Of a DNA stretch of 35,776 nt, positions 23,236-30,513 are shown in pieces. The translations under genes and the position numbers were made by a program. Source of the DNA: an uncultured Collinsella sp. (GTDB lineage: Bacteria > Actinomycetota > Coriobacteriia > Coriobacteriales > Coriobacteriaceae); the NCBI GenBank assembly GCA_900548815.1, contig URLR01000014.1:1-35776 (forward strand), given 5' to 3'. The notes beneath the pieces were generated by a model that had not been told where the DNA came from, ran no database searches, and worked only from the letters and a program-made list of their open reading frames with translations. Position 1 is the first letter of the stretch, and each line of letters opens with the position of its first letter.

Positions 23236-26200
23236 ATGTTGGAGCTCAAGAGTATTTGCAAAAGGTACGTTACGCAGTCGTTTACGCAGGTGGCGCTCGA
23301 TAGCGTAAGCCTGTCTTTTCGCGATAACGAGTTCGTGGCCATTCTGGGTCCCTCGGGCTCGGGCAAAACTACGATGCTCAACGTTATCGGTGGGCTCGAT
23401 CATTTCGATTCTGGTGACTTGCTGATCGACGGCATATCGACCAAGGACTTTCACGATCGCGATTGGGATGCCTATCGCAACAACCGCATCGGCTTTGTGT
23501 TCCAGAGCTATAACCTCATTCCGCATCAGACCATTTTGGAAAACGTGGAGCTGGCGCTTACGCTCACGGGCGTGGGGCATGCCGAGCGTCGCCAGCGTGC
23601 GCGCGAGGCGTTGGAGAAAGTCGGCCTGGGCGAGCACGTTAACAAGCGCCCGAGCCAGCTTTCGGGCGGGCAGATGCAGCGTGTGGCCATCGCCCGCGCC
23701 CTGATTAACGATCCCGAGATTGTGCTGGCAGACGAGCCGACCGGCGCTTTGGATTCAACGACATCCGTACAGGTCATGGATTTGCTCAAGGACGTGGCGC
23801 GCGACCGCCTGGTCATCATGGTCACGCACAATCCCGAGCTGGCGTACCAGTACGCCACGCGCATCGTTAACCTGGCGGACGGCAAGATCACCGACGATTC
23901 CGATCCTTTCGATATCGCTGGCGCCACGCGTCGCGAGGCAAAGCCTACGCGCAAAACCTCGATGAGCTTTGTGACGGCGCTGGGGCTTTCTGCCCGAAAC
24001 CTTATGACCAAAAAGGGCCGTACGGCCATGACGGCCTTTGCGGGCTCGATTGGCATTATCGGTATCGCGGCGATTCTGGCGCTGTCCAATGGCGTAAACG
24101 GCTACATCAAAAAGGTCGAGGAGGATACGCTCTCGAGCTACCCGCTTACCATTTCCAAGCAGGACTACGACCTGTCGTCCATGATGGGCGGACAGGGGGC
24201 CACAGATGACGAGGCGTCCAACGGCGAGGATTCGTCCGACGACGGCACCGACGGCAAAATTAAGGGGACCGATAAGATTCCCGTGGTCACGGCCGTAAAG
24301 GATATGTTTGCGAGCGTTAAGTCCAACGACATGACGAGCTTTAAGGCATGGCTCGATGCCGGTGGCGACGGCATCGATAAAGAAGTCAACGCCATTCAGT
24401 ACGGTTACGGTGTATCGCCGGTTGTCTATCGTGCCGGCAAGGGCGACGAGAAGCCCGTCCGGCTTGTTCCCAACGCTATGACCGAGGCCATGAGCGGAGG
24501 CGCAAGTTCGGCGGCAACGGTGAGCATGGAATCCATGGGAACCTCGGTCTTCAACGAGATGATCGACGACCAGAGTCTGCTCGACAGCCAGTACGATGTC
24601 GTCGCTGGTCACTGGCCCACGTCCGCCAACGAAGCCGTGATGGTGCTTTCGAGCCGCGGTACGGTGGGCGACTACACGCTCTACAGCATCGGCGCGCTGG
24701 ATATCAATGAGCTCAACGACTTGGTCAACAGCGCCATGACGGCAGACGGTGGGGTCGAAACGCCCGAGACCGGCACCGACTTTACCTACGACGATGCGCT
24801 GTCCACGACGTTTAAGGTGCTGTCGCCGGCCGATGCGTATCGCAAAAACGAAGAGACCGGCATGTGGACCGATATGTCTGGCGACGCCGACTTTATGTCC
24901 GCCAAGGTTGCCGACGGTATCGACGTGCACATTGTGGGCGTGGTGCGACCCAACGAGACGGCCAACGCGAGCGCGTTGTCCCCGGGCATTGCCTACACGC
25001 ATGCGCTGACTCGCCAGCTTATGGAGCGCGCCGCCGATTCGCAGATTGTGCAGGAGCAACTCGCCCACCCCGAGACGGATGTCTTTACGGGCAAGTCTTT
25101 CGATGAGCTGCAGTGCGAGGCCAAACAAGGCGTGGATCTGGGCAGTATGTTCAGCGTGGATGAGGCGGCGCTGAAGAGCGCGTTCTCGTTCGATACGCCT
25201 GCGCTCTCGGGCGCTGCCGGCGGTATGGACCTTTCTGGCATCGACTTGTCCGGGCTGGACATTGACCTTTCTGGCGTTGGTAAGGACATCGACTTCAGCG
25301 ACATCATGGCCAAAGCGCCAACCCCAGATTTCTCGGGTATCTTTGACGGTCTGGAACTCACACCCGAGCAAATGCAGCAGGTGGGAACACTAGCCAACCA
25401 GCTGTTTGAGAGCTTTCTGCAATCTGATCAGTTTAGGGCACTGTCGCCCGAAGATCTTAGGGACGCGTCAAAGCTCGCTGCCGCATTCTCGACGTATCTT
25501 GAGAATGATGCCGCAGCCCAGCAATACCTGGCTCAGCTCAAGGCACTCGGCGGCGATGCCCTGGCCGAGCGCCTGCAACAGGCGATGACCGACTATGTGC
25601 AAAAGCAGCTGGCTCCGTATCTGCAGCAGGCTATGGATCAGGTGATGAAGGCGATCAGCGAGCAGATAGCATCGACGGTATCGTCCCAGCTCAAGGCGGG
25701 CGCAGCGGGGCTTATGGACCAGATGGCGACGCAGATGTCGTCGAGTTTTGCCAACCTGGCGAGCGCTATGCATGTGGATGCGAGCGCCTTTGCCAATGCC
25801 ATTCACTTCAACATGGACGCTGAGGACCTGAGTTCGCTCATGATGAGCTACGCCAAGGCATCGCAGCTCACCTATGACAACAACCTGACCACGTTGGGCT
25901 ATGCCGATGAAGCTGACCCCATCTCAGTCAAGATCTTCCCACGCGACTTTGAGGCCAAGGAGCGCGTGCTCGACCATATCGATGCGTATAACGAGCAGGT
26001 TAAGGCGGCTGGCCACGATGAACAGGCCATCTCGTATACCGACTACATGGGCATCATCATGGGCTCGGTGACCGACATCGTGAACACCATCAGCTTGGTG
26101 CTCATCGCATTCGTGAGTATCAGCCTGGTGGTGAGCTCCATCATGATCGGCATCATCACCTACATCAGCGTGCTGGAGCGCAAAAAGGAGATTGGTATCT

Positions 26201-26490
26201 TGCGTGCAATCGGTGCGTCGAAGCGCAACGTGGCCAACGTATTCAATGCCGAGACCTTTATCGAGGGCCTCATCGCCGGCGTCTTTGCCATTGTCGTCGT
26301 GGTGCTCGTGAGCTTTCCGGTTAATACCTGGGCGCTTGCGGCCAAACAGGTGCCCAATCTGATGAGCCTGCCCGTGCAGGATGCGCTGGTGCTCATCGCA
26401 ATTTCAGTGCTGCTGACGGTCGTTGCCGGCCTGCTGCCGGCCCGCAGCGCATCCAAGAAGGACCCCGTCGAAGCCCTGCGCTCCGAATAA
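23236..26490 (+). CDS. ABC transporter ATPase fused to FtsX-type permease with giant extracellular domain
   Basis: A single 1084-aa protein. Residues 1-230 are a LolD/MacB-type ATPase: Walker A GPSGSGKT (38-45), signature LSGGQMQRVAIARAL, Walker B IVLADEPTGALDS, H-loop VTHNPE. After a linker, a first membrane helix (about 265-285, FAGSIGIIGIAAILALSNGV) opens an extracellular region of more than 600 residues, which contains DLSGIDLSGLDIDLSG repeats and long amphipathic helices rich in Gln and Ala. Three C-terminal membrane helices carry the FtsX motifs (YISVLERKKEIGILRAIGAS; LPARSASKKDPVEALRSE). ATG 23236 is preferred over TTG 23227 for its spacing from GGGAGAGG. Such mechanotransmission-type transporters extrude peptides or act on the envelope; the substrate is unknown. 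Confidence 0.9.
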   Translation: MLELKSICKRYVTQSFTQVALDSVSLSFRDNEFVAILGPSGSGKTTMLNVIGGLDHFDSGDLLIDGISTKDFHDRDWDAYRNNRIGFVFQSYNLIPHQTILENVELALTLTGVGHAERRQRAREALEKVGLGEHVNKRPSQLSGGQMQRVAIARALINDPEIVLADEPTGALDSTTSVQVMDLLKDVARDRLVIMVTHNPELAYQYATRIVNLADGKITDDSDPFDIAGATRREAKPTRKTSMSFVTALGLSARNLMTKKGRTAMTAFAGSIGIIGIAAILALSNGVNGYIKKVEEDTLSSYPLTISKQDYDLSSMMGGQGATDDEASNGEDSSDDGTDGKIKGTDKIPVVTAVKDMFASVKSNDMTSFKAWLDAGGDGIDKEVNAIQYGYGVSPVVYRAGKGDEKPVRLVPNAMTEAMSGGASSAATVSMESMGTSVFNEMIDDQSLLDSQYDVVAGHWPTSANEAVMVLSSRGTVGDYTLYSIGALDINELNDLVNSAMTADGGVETPETGTDFTYDDALSTTFKVLSPADAYRKNEETGMWTDMSGDADFMSAKVADGIDVHIVGVVRPNETANASALSPGIAYTHALTRQLMERAADSQIVQEQLAHPETDVFTGKSFDELQCEAKQGVDLGSMFSVDEAALKSAFSFDTPALSGAAGGMDLSGIDLSGLDIDLSGVGKDIDFSDIMAKAPTPDFSGIFDGLELTPEQMQQVGTLANQLFESFLQSDQFRALSPEDLRDASKLAAAFSTYLENDAAAQQYLAQLKALGGDALAERLQQAMTDYVQKQLAPYLQQAMDQVMKAISEQIASTVSSQLKAGAAGLMDQMATQMSSSFANLASAMHVDASAFANAIHFNMDAEDLSSLMMSYAKASQLTYDNNLTTLGYADEADPISVKIFPRDFEAKERVLDHIDAYNEQVKAAGHDEQAISYTDYMGIIMGSVTDIVNTISLVLIAFVSISLVVSSIMIGIITYISVLERKKEIGILRAIGASKRNVANVFNAETFIEGLIAGVFAIVVVVLVSFPVNTWALAAKQVPNLMSLPVQDALVLIAISVLLTVVAGLLPARSASKKDPVEALRSE

Positions 26491-26494
26491 TGCG

Positions 26495-26515
26495 ACAAAG
26501 GGACAGTCCCTTTGT
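26495..26515 (+). terminator. Palindrome ACAAAGGGAC/GTCCCTTTGT after the ABC transporter
   Basis: A 10-bp perfect inverted repeat with a single-base centre lies 4 nt after the stop codon. A related degenerate palindrome occurs at 27328-27354, so it may be a dispersed repeat that doubles as a terminator. Confidence 0.55.
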
Positions 26516-26540
26516 TACATTGAGACCCTCGCGAAATCGG

Positions 26541-26716
26541 GGTCTAATACTTTTCCAAGAAGTGAACGAGTCAAAATGGACCCCCGAAGCATCGACACTT
26601 TTGAGATGCAATTTCCTGCGGTTTTGATCGTTGAATCCTGCGGTTTTGGCGTCAGAAAATGTCGATGCTTCGGGGGTCAAAATACAGCCATTCACTTCTG
26701 GGGAAAGTATTAGACC
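26541..26716. repeat. Palindromic element, copy 1 (176 nt)
   Basis: The two halves pair over most of their length: outer arms GGTCTAATACTTT / AAAGTATTAGACC, then AGAAGTGAA / TTCACTTCT, then GACCCCCGAAGCATCGACA / TGTCGATGCTTCGGGGGTC. The centre holds two direct CCTGCGGTTTTG motifs. No coding capacity. Copy 2 lies at 27059-27240 and shares the core but not the outer arms. Looks like a miniature mobile or structured repeat element. Confidence 0.8.
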
Positions 26717-26790
26717 TCGAAATATAGACGGCGTTTGCGAGCGGAAATCAGAACGCAAGCTTCTAGCTCTTCTTTGCAGAGAGCATAAGG

Positions 26791-27050
26791 CTAATCCGCG
26801 ACGCTTTCGCACATGGGCTCCAAGGCATCTTGCGCGATGGCAAGCTGCTCGGCGGCGCCGCCCAGGTTGCGCGCGAGATTGTTATCGCCGTTCTTGAGCA
26901 AACGGCCGGCGGCTTGCGTGGCGAGCACGCTGGCTGGAGTTCCCTTTGGCGAAACACAATGTCGTTGATCATTTGGAGTGGCAGGATCAGCAGACATGCT
27001 ACGAATGCCATGATGAGCGCAATCGCTGCGATCTTGCCGTTCGTGAGCAT
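26791..27050 (-). pseudogene. Frameshifted small membrane-protein gene
   Basis: From ATG 27050 the frame MLTNGKIAAIALIMAFVACL, then LILPLQMINDIVF, encodes a convincing membrane helix; near 26950 coding sense moves to another frame, which continues as SPKGTPASVLATQAAGRLLK, NGDNNLARNLGGAAEQLAIA, QDALEPMCESVAD and stops at 26791. Joined, the product would be about 85 aa. No ribosome-binding site is left: palindromic element copy 2 starts 9 nt before the ATG and appears to have cut the gene from its upstream signals. The family is not recognised. A sequencing error causing the shift cannot be excluded. Confidence 0.5.
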
Positions 27051-27058
27051 TAGTAAAT

Positions 27059-27240
27059 CGAAGGTGAATGGTTTCCCGAGAAGTGAACGACCTAATTTGG
27101 ACCCCTGAAGCACCCACGTTTTTCGACGCTAAAACCGCAGGATTTGAGTGATAAAACCGCAGGAATTGGCCTTCCAAAAGTGTCGATGCATCGAGGGTCC
27201 GATTTCACTCGTTCACTTCGCGGAAAACCATTCACCTTCG
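27059..27240. repeat. Palindromic element, copy 2 (182 nt)
   Basis: Outer arms CGAAGGTGAATGGTTT / AAACCATTCACCTTCG are perfectly complementary, followed by GAAGTGAACGA / TCGTTCACTTC, then GGACCCCTGAAGCA / TGCATCGAGGGTCC (imperfect), with two AAAACCGCAGGA direct motifs in the centre. The core corresponds to copy 1, with the centre inverted in reading, but the outermost 16 nt differ completely while remaining self-complementary. Confidence 0.8.
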
Positions 27241-27293
27241 TTGTATGAGGCGCCGGATGGAAGGGTGATTATCGTCAAGCTGCTGCCTCTGCC

Positions 27294-27323
27294 TTGTGAA
27301 TCATCTGGAGCACAAGGCATAAT
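27294..27323 (+). promoter_or_regulatory. Promoter of the dihydrouridine synthase gene with internal dyad
   Basis: TTGTGA and CATAAT are separated by 18 nt. A perfect 8-bp inverted repeat, GCCTTGTG (27291-27298) / CACAAGGC (27311-27318), covers the -35 and spacer, a position suited to a repressor operator. Confidence 0.5.
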
Positions 27324-27327
27324 GCAT

Positions 27328-27354
27328 GTAACAAGGGGGCGGTTCCTTTGTCAC
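27328..27354. repeat. Degenerate GTAACAAGG/CCTTTGTCAC palindrome
   Basis: Resembles the palindrome at 26495-26515 (arms GTRACAA-GG). It lies in the leader of the dihydrouridine synthase gene, 26 nt before its start. The two related palindromes bracket the 0.85-kb stretch without intact genes. Confidence 0.45.
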
Positions 27355-27379
27355 ATCCGTTGATATGAGAGAAGAGTAG

Positions 27380-28333
27380 ATGATTCTATCGCTTGCCCCC
27401 ATGGAGGGGATTACCGGGCATGTGTTCCGTCGCGTGCATGCGGAGTGCTTTGGTGCGCTTGACTGCTATTACACGCCGTTTTTGCCGCCGCCGCGGGTAG
27501 GAAACCGCTTTGGCGGCAAGGCATTTAAGGAGATCGATCCTGCCAATAACCAGGGGCTCAACGTAGTGCCTCAGCTGATGTCCAAGAATTCGGACGAGTT
27601 TGTGTGGGCGGCACAGGTACTCGCCGACATGGGATATCGCGAGGTCAATCTCAACTTGGGTTGCCCCTCGGGGACGGTTGTTGCCAAGGGCAAAGGATCG
27701 GGCTTTTTGCGCAACTTGGACGAGCTTGAGGTGTTCTTGAGTGACGTGTGTGAGCGCTCTCCGCTGCCGGTATCGGTCAAGACCAGGTTGGGGTTGGAGA
27801 GCGACGACGAATACGAGCGCGTACTCGATCTATATTGCCGCATGCCGCTGGCAGAGCTGATCGTGCATCCTCGCGTACAAAAGGACCGCTATACGGGCAC
27901 GCCGCGCAAGGAGTTTTATGGCGAGACGCTGGAGCGCGCGCCGTTTCCGGTGGCATACAACGGTGACATTTTTGATCTTGAGGACATGGGTGCGCTGGTG
28001 GAGGCCTATCCCGGCACACGTCATGTGATGCTGGGGCGTGGCTTGCTCGCGAACCCAGCTCTGGCTCGCATGGTCAACGGCGGTCCTGCTGCCACGGCAG
28101 CCGAACTGCAGCGTTTCCACGACACGCTGTTTGCGGCCTATGCAGAAGAGATTGGTGGTAACGCGGTCTTTCGTATGAAGGAGTGGTGGTTCTACGCCAA
28201 GTGCGCTTTCGCCGACCCCGTTATCGTTCATAAGCTCGTACGCAAGACCAAAAAAGTCGACGAATACCGTGCCGCCGTCGAGCGCGTCTTTCGCGAGCAG
28301 CCACTCGCACCCATAGCCTGCTTCCACGGCTAG
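27380..28333 (+). CDS. tRNA-dihydrouridine synthase (Dus family)
   Basis: FMN-dependent enzyme reducing uridines in the tRNA D-loop, 317 aa. An FMN-binding TIM barrel: LAPMEGITGHVFRR (5-18) at the first strand, LNLGCPSGTVVAKGKGSGFL with catalytic Cys95, VSVKTRLGLES, LIVHPRVQKDRYTG with the conserved His-x-Arg, VAYNGDI and VMLGRGLLANPAL, then the C-terminal helical tRNA-binding domain. The insertion between GCP and G-G-L is normal for the family. Which uridine it modifies cannot be told from sequence. ATG 27380 has only a weak AGAAGAG upstream. Monocistronic, with its own promoter and a convergent terminator. Confidence 0.93.
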   Translation: MILSLAPMEGITGHVFRRVHAECFGALDCYYTPFLPPPRVGNRFGGKAFKEIDPANNQGLNVVPQLMSKNSDEFVWAAQVLADMGYREVNLNLGCPSGTVVAKGKGSGFLRNLDELEVFLSDVCERSPLPVSVKTRLGLESDDEYERVLDLYCRMPLAELIVHPRVQKDRYTGTPRKEFYGETLERAPFPVAYNGDIFDLEDMGALVEAYPGTRHVMLGRGLLANPALARMVNGGPAATAAELQRFHDTLFAAYAEEIGGNAVFRMKEWWFYAKCAFADPVIVHKLVRKTKKVDEYRAAVERVFREQPLAPIACFHG

Positions 28334-28334
28334 T

Positions 28335-28390
28335 TAGTCATCGGGGGCGTTCTTTAACGACTAGTCATCTAAGAACGTTCCCGATGACTA
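28335..28390. terminator. Bidirectional terminator between dus and glutaredoxin genes
   Basis: TAGTCATCGGGGGCGTTCTT pairs with AAGAACGTTCCCGATGACTA over 20 positions with two mismatches, around a 16-nt loop. It fills the 64-nt gap between two convergent genes. Confidence 0.75.
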
Positions 28391-28397
28391 TGTTGCA

Positions 28398-28643
28398 CTA
28401 GAGCAGGTTCTTCCGTATCCACGCGATGATGTCACTCGATTCGTAGAGCGGCTTGCCGTCGATGAACAGGCAGGGAACCTGGCGTTTTCCGCCGACGGCG
28501 ATGAGCGTCTGCTCGGCATCGGGGTCGGTCGAGATGTTGCGCTCAGGGATGGTCACGCCGTTATCGGCCAAAAAGCGCTTGACCTTTATGCAATACGGGC
28601 AGCCGGTCATAACGAATAGCACGAGCTCATGATCAGTAGCCAT
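28398..28643 (-). CDS. Glutaredoxin
   Basis: An 81-aa thioredoxin-fold protein. Strand LVLFVMTGCPYCIKVKRFL carries the dithiol site Cys-Pro-Tyr-Cys; GGKRQVPCLFIDGKPLYESSDIIAWI has the cis-proline loop (VPCLFI) and the GG/SDII glutathione-binding end. ATG 28643 is chosen because GGAG precedes it by 5 nt; the frame runs 13 codons further upstream without a start signal. Since many Coriobacteriia lack clear glutathione synthesis, it may use another low-molecular thiol. Encoded 51 nt downstream of the XRE/TipAS regulator and possibly cotranscribed with it. Confidence 0.92.
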   Translation of the reverse strand: MATDHELVLFVMTGCPYCIKVKRFLADNGVTIPERNISTDPDAEQTLIAVGGKRQVPCLFIDGKPLYESSDIIAWIRKNLL

Positions 28644-28694
28644 AGGTCTCCAATCGGTTGAGGTTTTGATTGAAATACCCAAAGCCGCCTCGGT

Positions 28695-29522
28695 CTATGC
28701 GCGGGCCAGCGACGACTCGATGGCCTGGACCAGAAACGCCGTAGCTCCGGTGCCGCAGGGCTTGTCGTAGTAGTCAATAAAGCGCTGGTCGGCAAGATAA
28801 CCGTGAGCGAGCCCCAGATACGCCTCGTCTTGGGGCTCGCATCCCCAGTTGAGAGCAATCCAACGACGGTGCATCGCGACGAGCTTGCGAGCCTCGCTTC
28901 CATCCGCATCGCCGTCGCCCATGGCAATCGAAAGCTGGCCCAAAATGGCGCGTTCAAGTTCCTTCATGTCGTTCCATGTCTGAGGATCCATATCCAGCAG
29001 CGCCTCGTTTGCCGCATCGATAGCCTCATCGCCATAGCGCGCCCGCGCCTCGGCACCGTAGCGCTCCTCGTTTTCTTGCACGGCGCGCCAGCGCTCCAGT
29101 TGCGGCAGGACGGCGCCCATGAGCGAGACGGCTTCGTCGAGCGACATGCCGGTGTTTTGTGCCAGCCGCGGGGCACAGTCCTCGATCATCGCCTCCATGG
29201 TGGTCTCGTAGGTGTACTGGCCGTGGTCGTAGCACCACTTGCAGTAATGATCGGTCGCGGCGCCCGCAGCATCGGTACCGCAGTCGTCGGGCGTGAGTAT
29301 CATGCCGCAGCTCTGGCAATAGTGCTCGGGCATTTCGAGCAGGTGAGACAGGGGCTCGTCGGTCACGGCGGCGATGAGCTTCATCATGTCGATGCCCGGT
29401 GTGACCTCGCCGCGTTCCCAACGGCTGACGGCTTGGCGTGTGACGAAGAGCTTGGCGGCGAGCTGCTCCTGGGTAAGGTGATGGGCGCGACGGACAGCGA
29501 TGAGCTTTTCTGCAAAGGCCAT
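28695..29522 (-). CDS. XRE helix-turn-helix, zinc ribbon and TipAS fusion regulator
   Basis: A 275-aa three-domain regulator. Residues 1-64 are an XRE/HTH_3 domain (RRAHHLTQEQLAAKLFVTRQAVSRWERG). Residues 68-135 are a putative zinc ribbon of the PF12674 type: YCQSCGMIL (Cys69, Cys72), YCKWCYDHG (Cys94, Cys97), TMEAMIEDC and LPQLERWR. Residues about 136-275 match the TipAS antibiotic-recognition domain: RYGDEAIDAANE..., MHRRWIALNWGCEPQDEAYL, GLAHGYLADQRFIDYYD. In TipA, TipAS binds thiopeptides and is fused to a MerR domain; here the DNA-binding part is XRE. ATG 29522 has GGAG 6 nt upstream (AAGGAGCCGCC). It may sense an antibiotic-like ligand or metal/redox state; target genes are unknown. Confidence 0.85.
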   Translation of the reverse strand: MAFAEKLIAVRRAHHLTQEQLAAKLFVTRQAVSRWERGEVTPGIDMMKLIAAVTDEPLSHLLEMPEHYCQSCGMILTPDDCGTDAAGAATDHYCKWCYDHGQYTYETTMEAMIEDCAPRLAQNTGMSLDEAVSLMGAVLPQLERWRAVQENEERYGAEARARYGDEAIDAANEALLDMDPQTWNDMKELERAILGQLSIAMGDGDADGSEARKLVAMHRRWIALNWGCEPQDEAYLGLAHGYLADQRFIDYYDKPCGTGATAFLVQAIESSLARA

Positions 29523-29650
29523 GGCGGCTCCTTTCTGCTGGTTGATGGCTTAAGCATACGCGGCAGCAGGTGCCCTTCCAAGCAACCGTTGGTTGCACGA
29601 CGGGGAACCGCGGCGAAGAATTGCGCGCAACGCCCCACACCTCCATGCCG

Positions 29651-29656
29651 TACAAT
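29651..29656 (+). promoter_or_regulatory. -10 TACAAT abutting the trmO start, possible leaderless transcript
   Basis: TACAAT ends 7 nt before the ATG at 29664, and no Shine-Dalgarno sequence precedes either possible start. Transcription would begin at or next to the AUG. A -35 box is not obvious. Confidence 0.45.
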
Positions 29657-29663
29657 GACCGGC

Positions 29664-30401
29664 ATGGAACCTATTGCACACATACATACCGATCTGCCGC
29701 AGAAGTTTGGCATTCCGCGCAACAGCTTTTTGGCGCCCCATCTGCAGGGACGCATTGTCTTTGAGCCGGAATTTGCCTCCAACGCAGCGGTCGAGGGTCT
29801 GGACTCCTTCTCTCACCTATGGCTGCTGTGGCGCTTCGAAAACGGAACGCCCGGCGGCACGGCTAAGGACATAGCTGCCGATGCCAAGACGCAGGACAGG
29901 TCCGGCACCAACGCAAAATGGTCGAAAACCGTGCGCCCGCCGCGGTTGGGTGGAGCCAAGCGCGTGGGCGTGTTTGCCACACGCAGTCCATTTCGCCCTA
30001 ATCCCATCGGGCTCACCTGCGTCAAGCTCGATCGCGTCGAGCTCACCGACGATGGTCCCATCATCCATGTGCTGGGGACCGACCTGCGCGACGGCACGCC
30101 CATCTACGACATTAAGCCCTACATTCCGTTTGCGGACTGCCACCCGGATGCGACAGGCGGCTGGATTGAGGGTGCTCCGTGGCAAGAGCTCGATGTTGAG
30201 TTTCCACAAGCGCTGCAGGATATGGTCCCGCCCGCAAAGCTCCCCGGCTTGGTCGAGGTCCTTTGCCAAGATCCGCGCCGCGCGGGCAGCAAGCACGAGC
30301 CAAACCGCGTTTACCATTTGGCTTACGCCGGGCTCGACATATCGTTTACGGTCGACGGAGCCGGGTTGACGGTAACCGCCATCAACGACGCTCAAGACTA
30401 A
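29664..30401 (+). CDS. trmO: tRNA threonylcarbamoyladenosine N6-methyltransferase TrmO (YaeB/TsaA family)
   Basis: SAM-dependent methyltransferase, 245 aa, methylating t6A37 of threonine tRNAs. The beta-barrel domain shows KFGIPRNSFLAPHLQGRIVF, LDSFSHLWLLWRF, RPPRLGG, KRVGVFATRSPFRPNPIGL (the family's signature) and VLGTDLRDGTPIYDIKPYIPFAD; the C-terminal part carries DPRRAGS...NRVYHLAYAGLDI. ATG 29664 is favoured by the -10 position; ATG 29655 in the same frame overlaps that -10. Divergent from the XRE/TipAS gene, with 141 nt between starts. Slightly larger than the single-domain E. coli TsaA core family average, with a full C-terminal domain. Confidence 0.9.
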   Translation: MEPIAHIHTDLPQKFGIPRNSFLAPHLQGRIVFEPEFASNAAVEGLDSFSHLWLLWRFENGTPGGTAKDIAADAKTQDRSGTNAKWSKTVRPPRLGGAKRVGVFATRSPFRPNPIGLTCVKLDRVELTDDGPIIHVLGTDLRDGTPIYDIKPYIPFADCHPDATGGWIEGAPWQELDVEFPQALQDMVPPAKLPGLVEVLCQDPRRAGSKHEPNRVYHLAYAGLDISFTVDGAGLTVTAINDAQD

Positions 30402-30513
30402 TCTGCCATCTGCCCGTATCCGTCAAAATCAACAGCAAACCCCATGCCAAAACCGCCCACGCTGGTGGACAATAACGCCTACCAAAACAATCAACTTTGC
30501 ACGGGAGTTCAGC

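Noticed and set aside
23755..25371. 538-codon minus-strand open frame
   Set aside because: Antisense to the ABC transporter; residue content (Arg, His, Gly) is that of a shadow frame.
26491..27379. Complete insertion sequence or transposase gene
   Set aside because: The repeats are palindromes without a transposase frame, and no target-site duplication could be established by eye.
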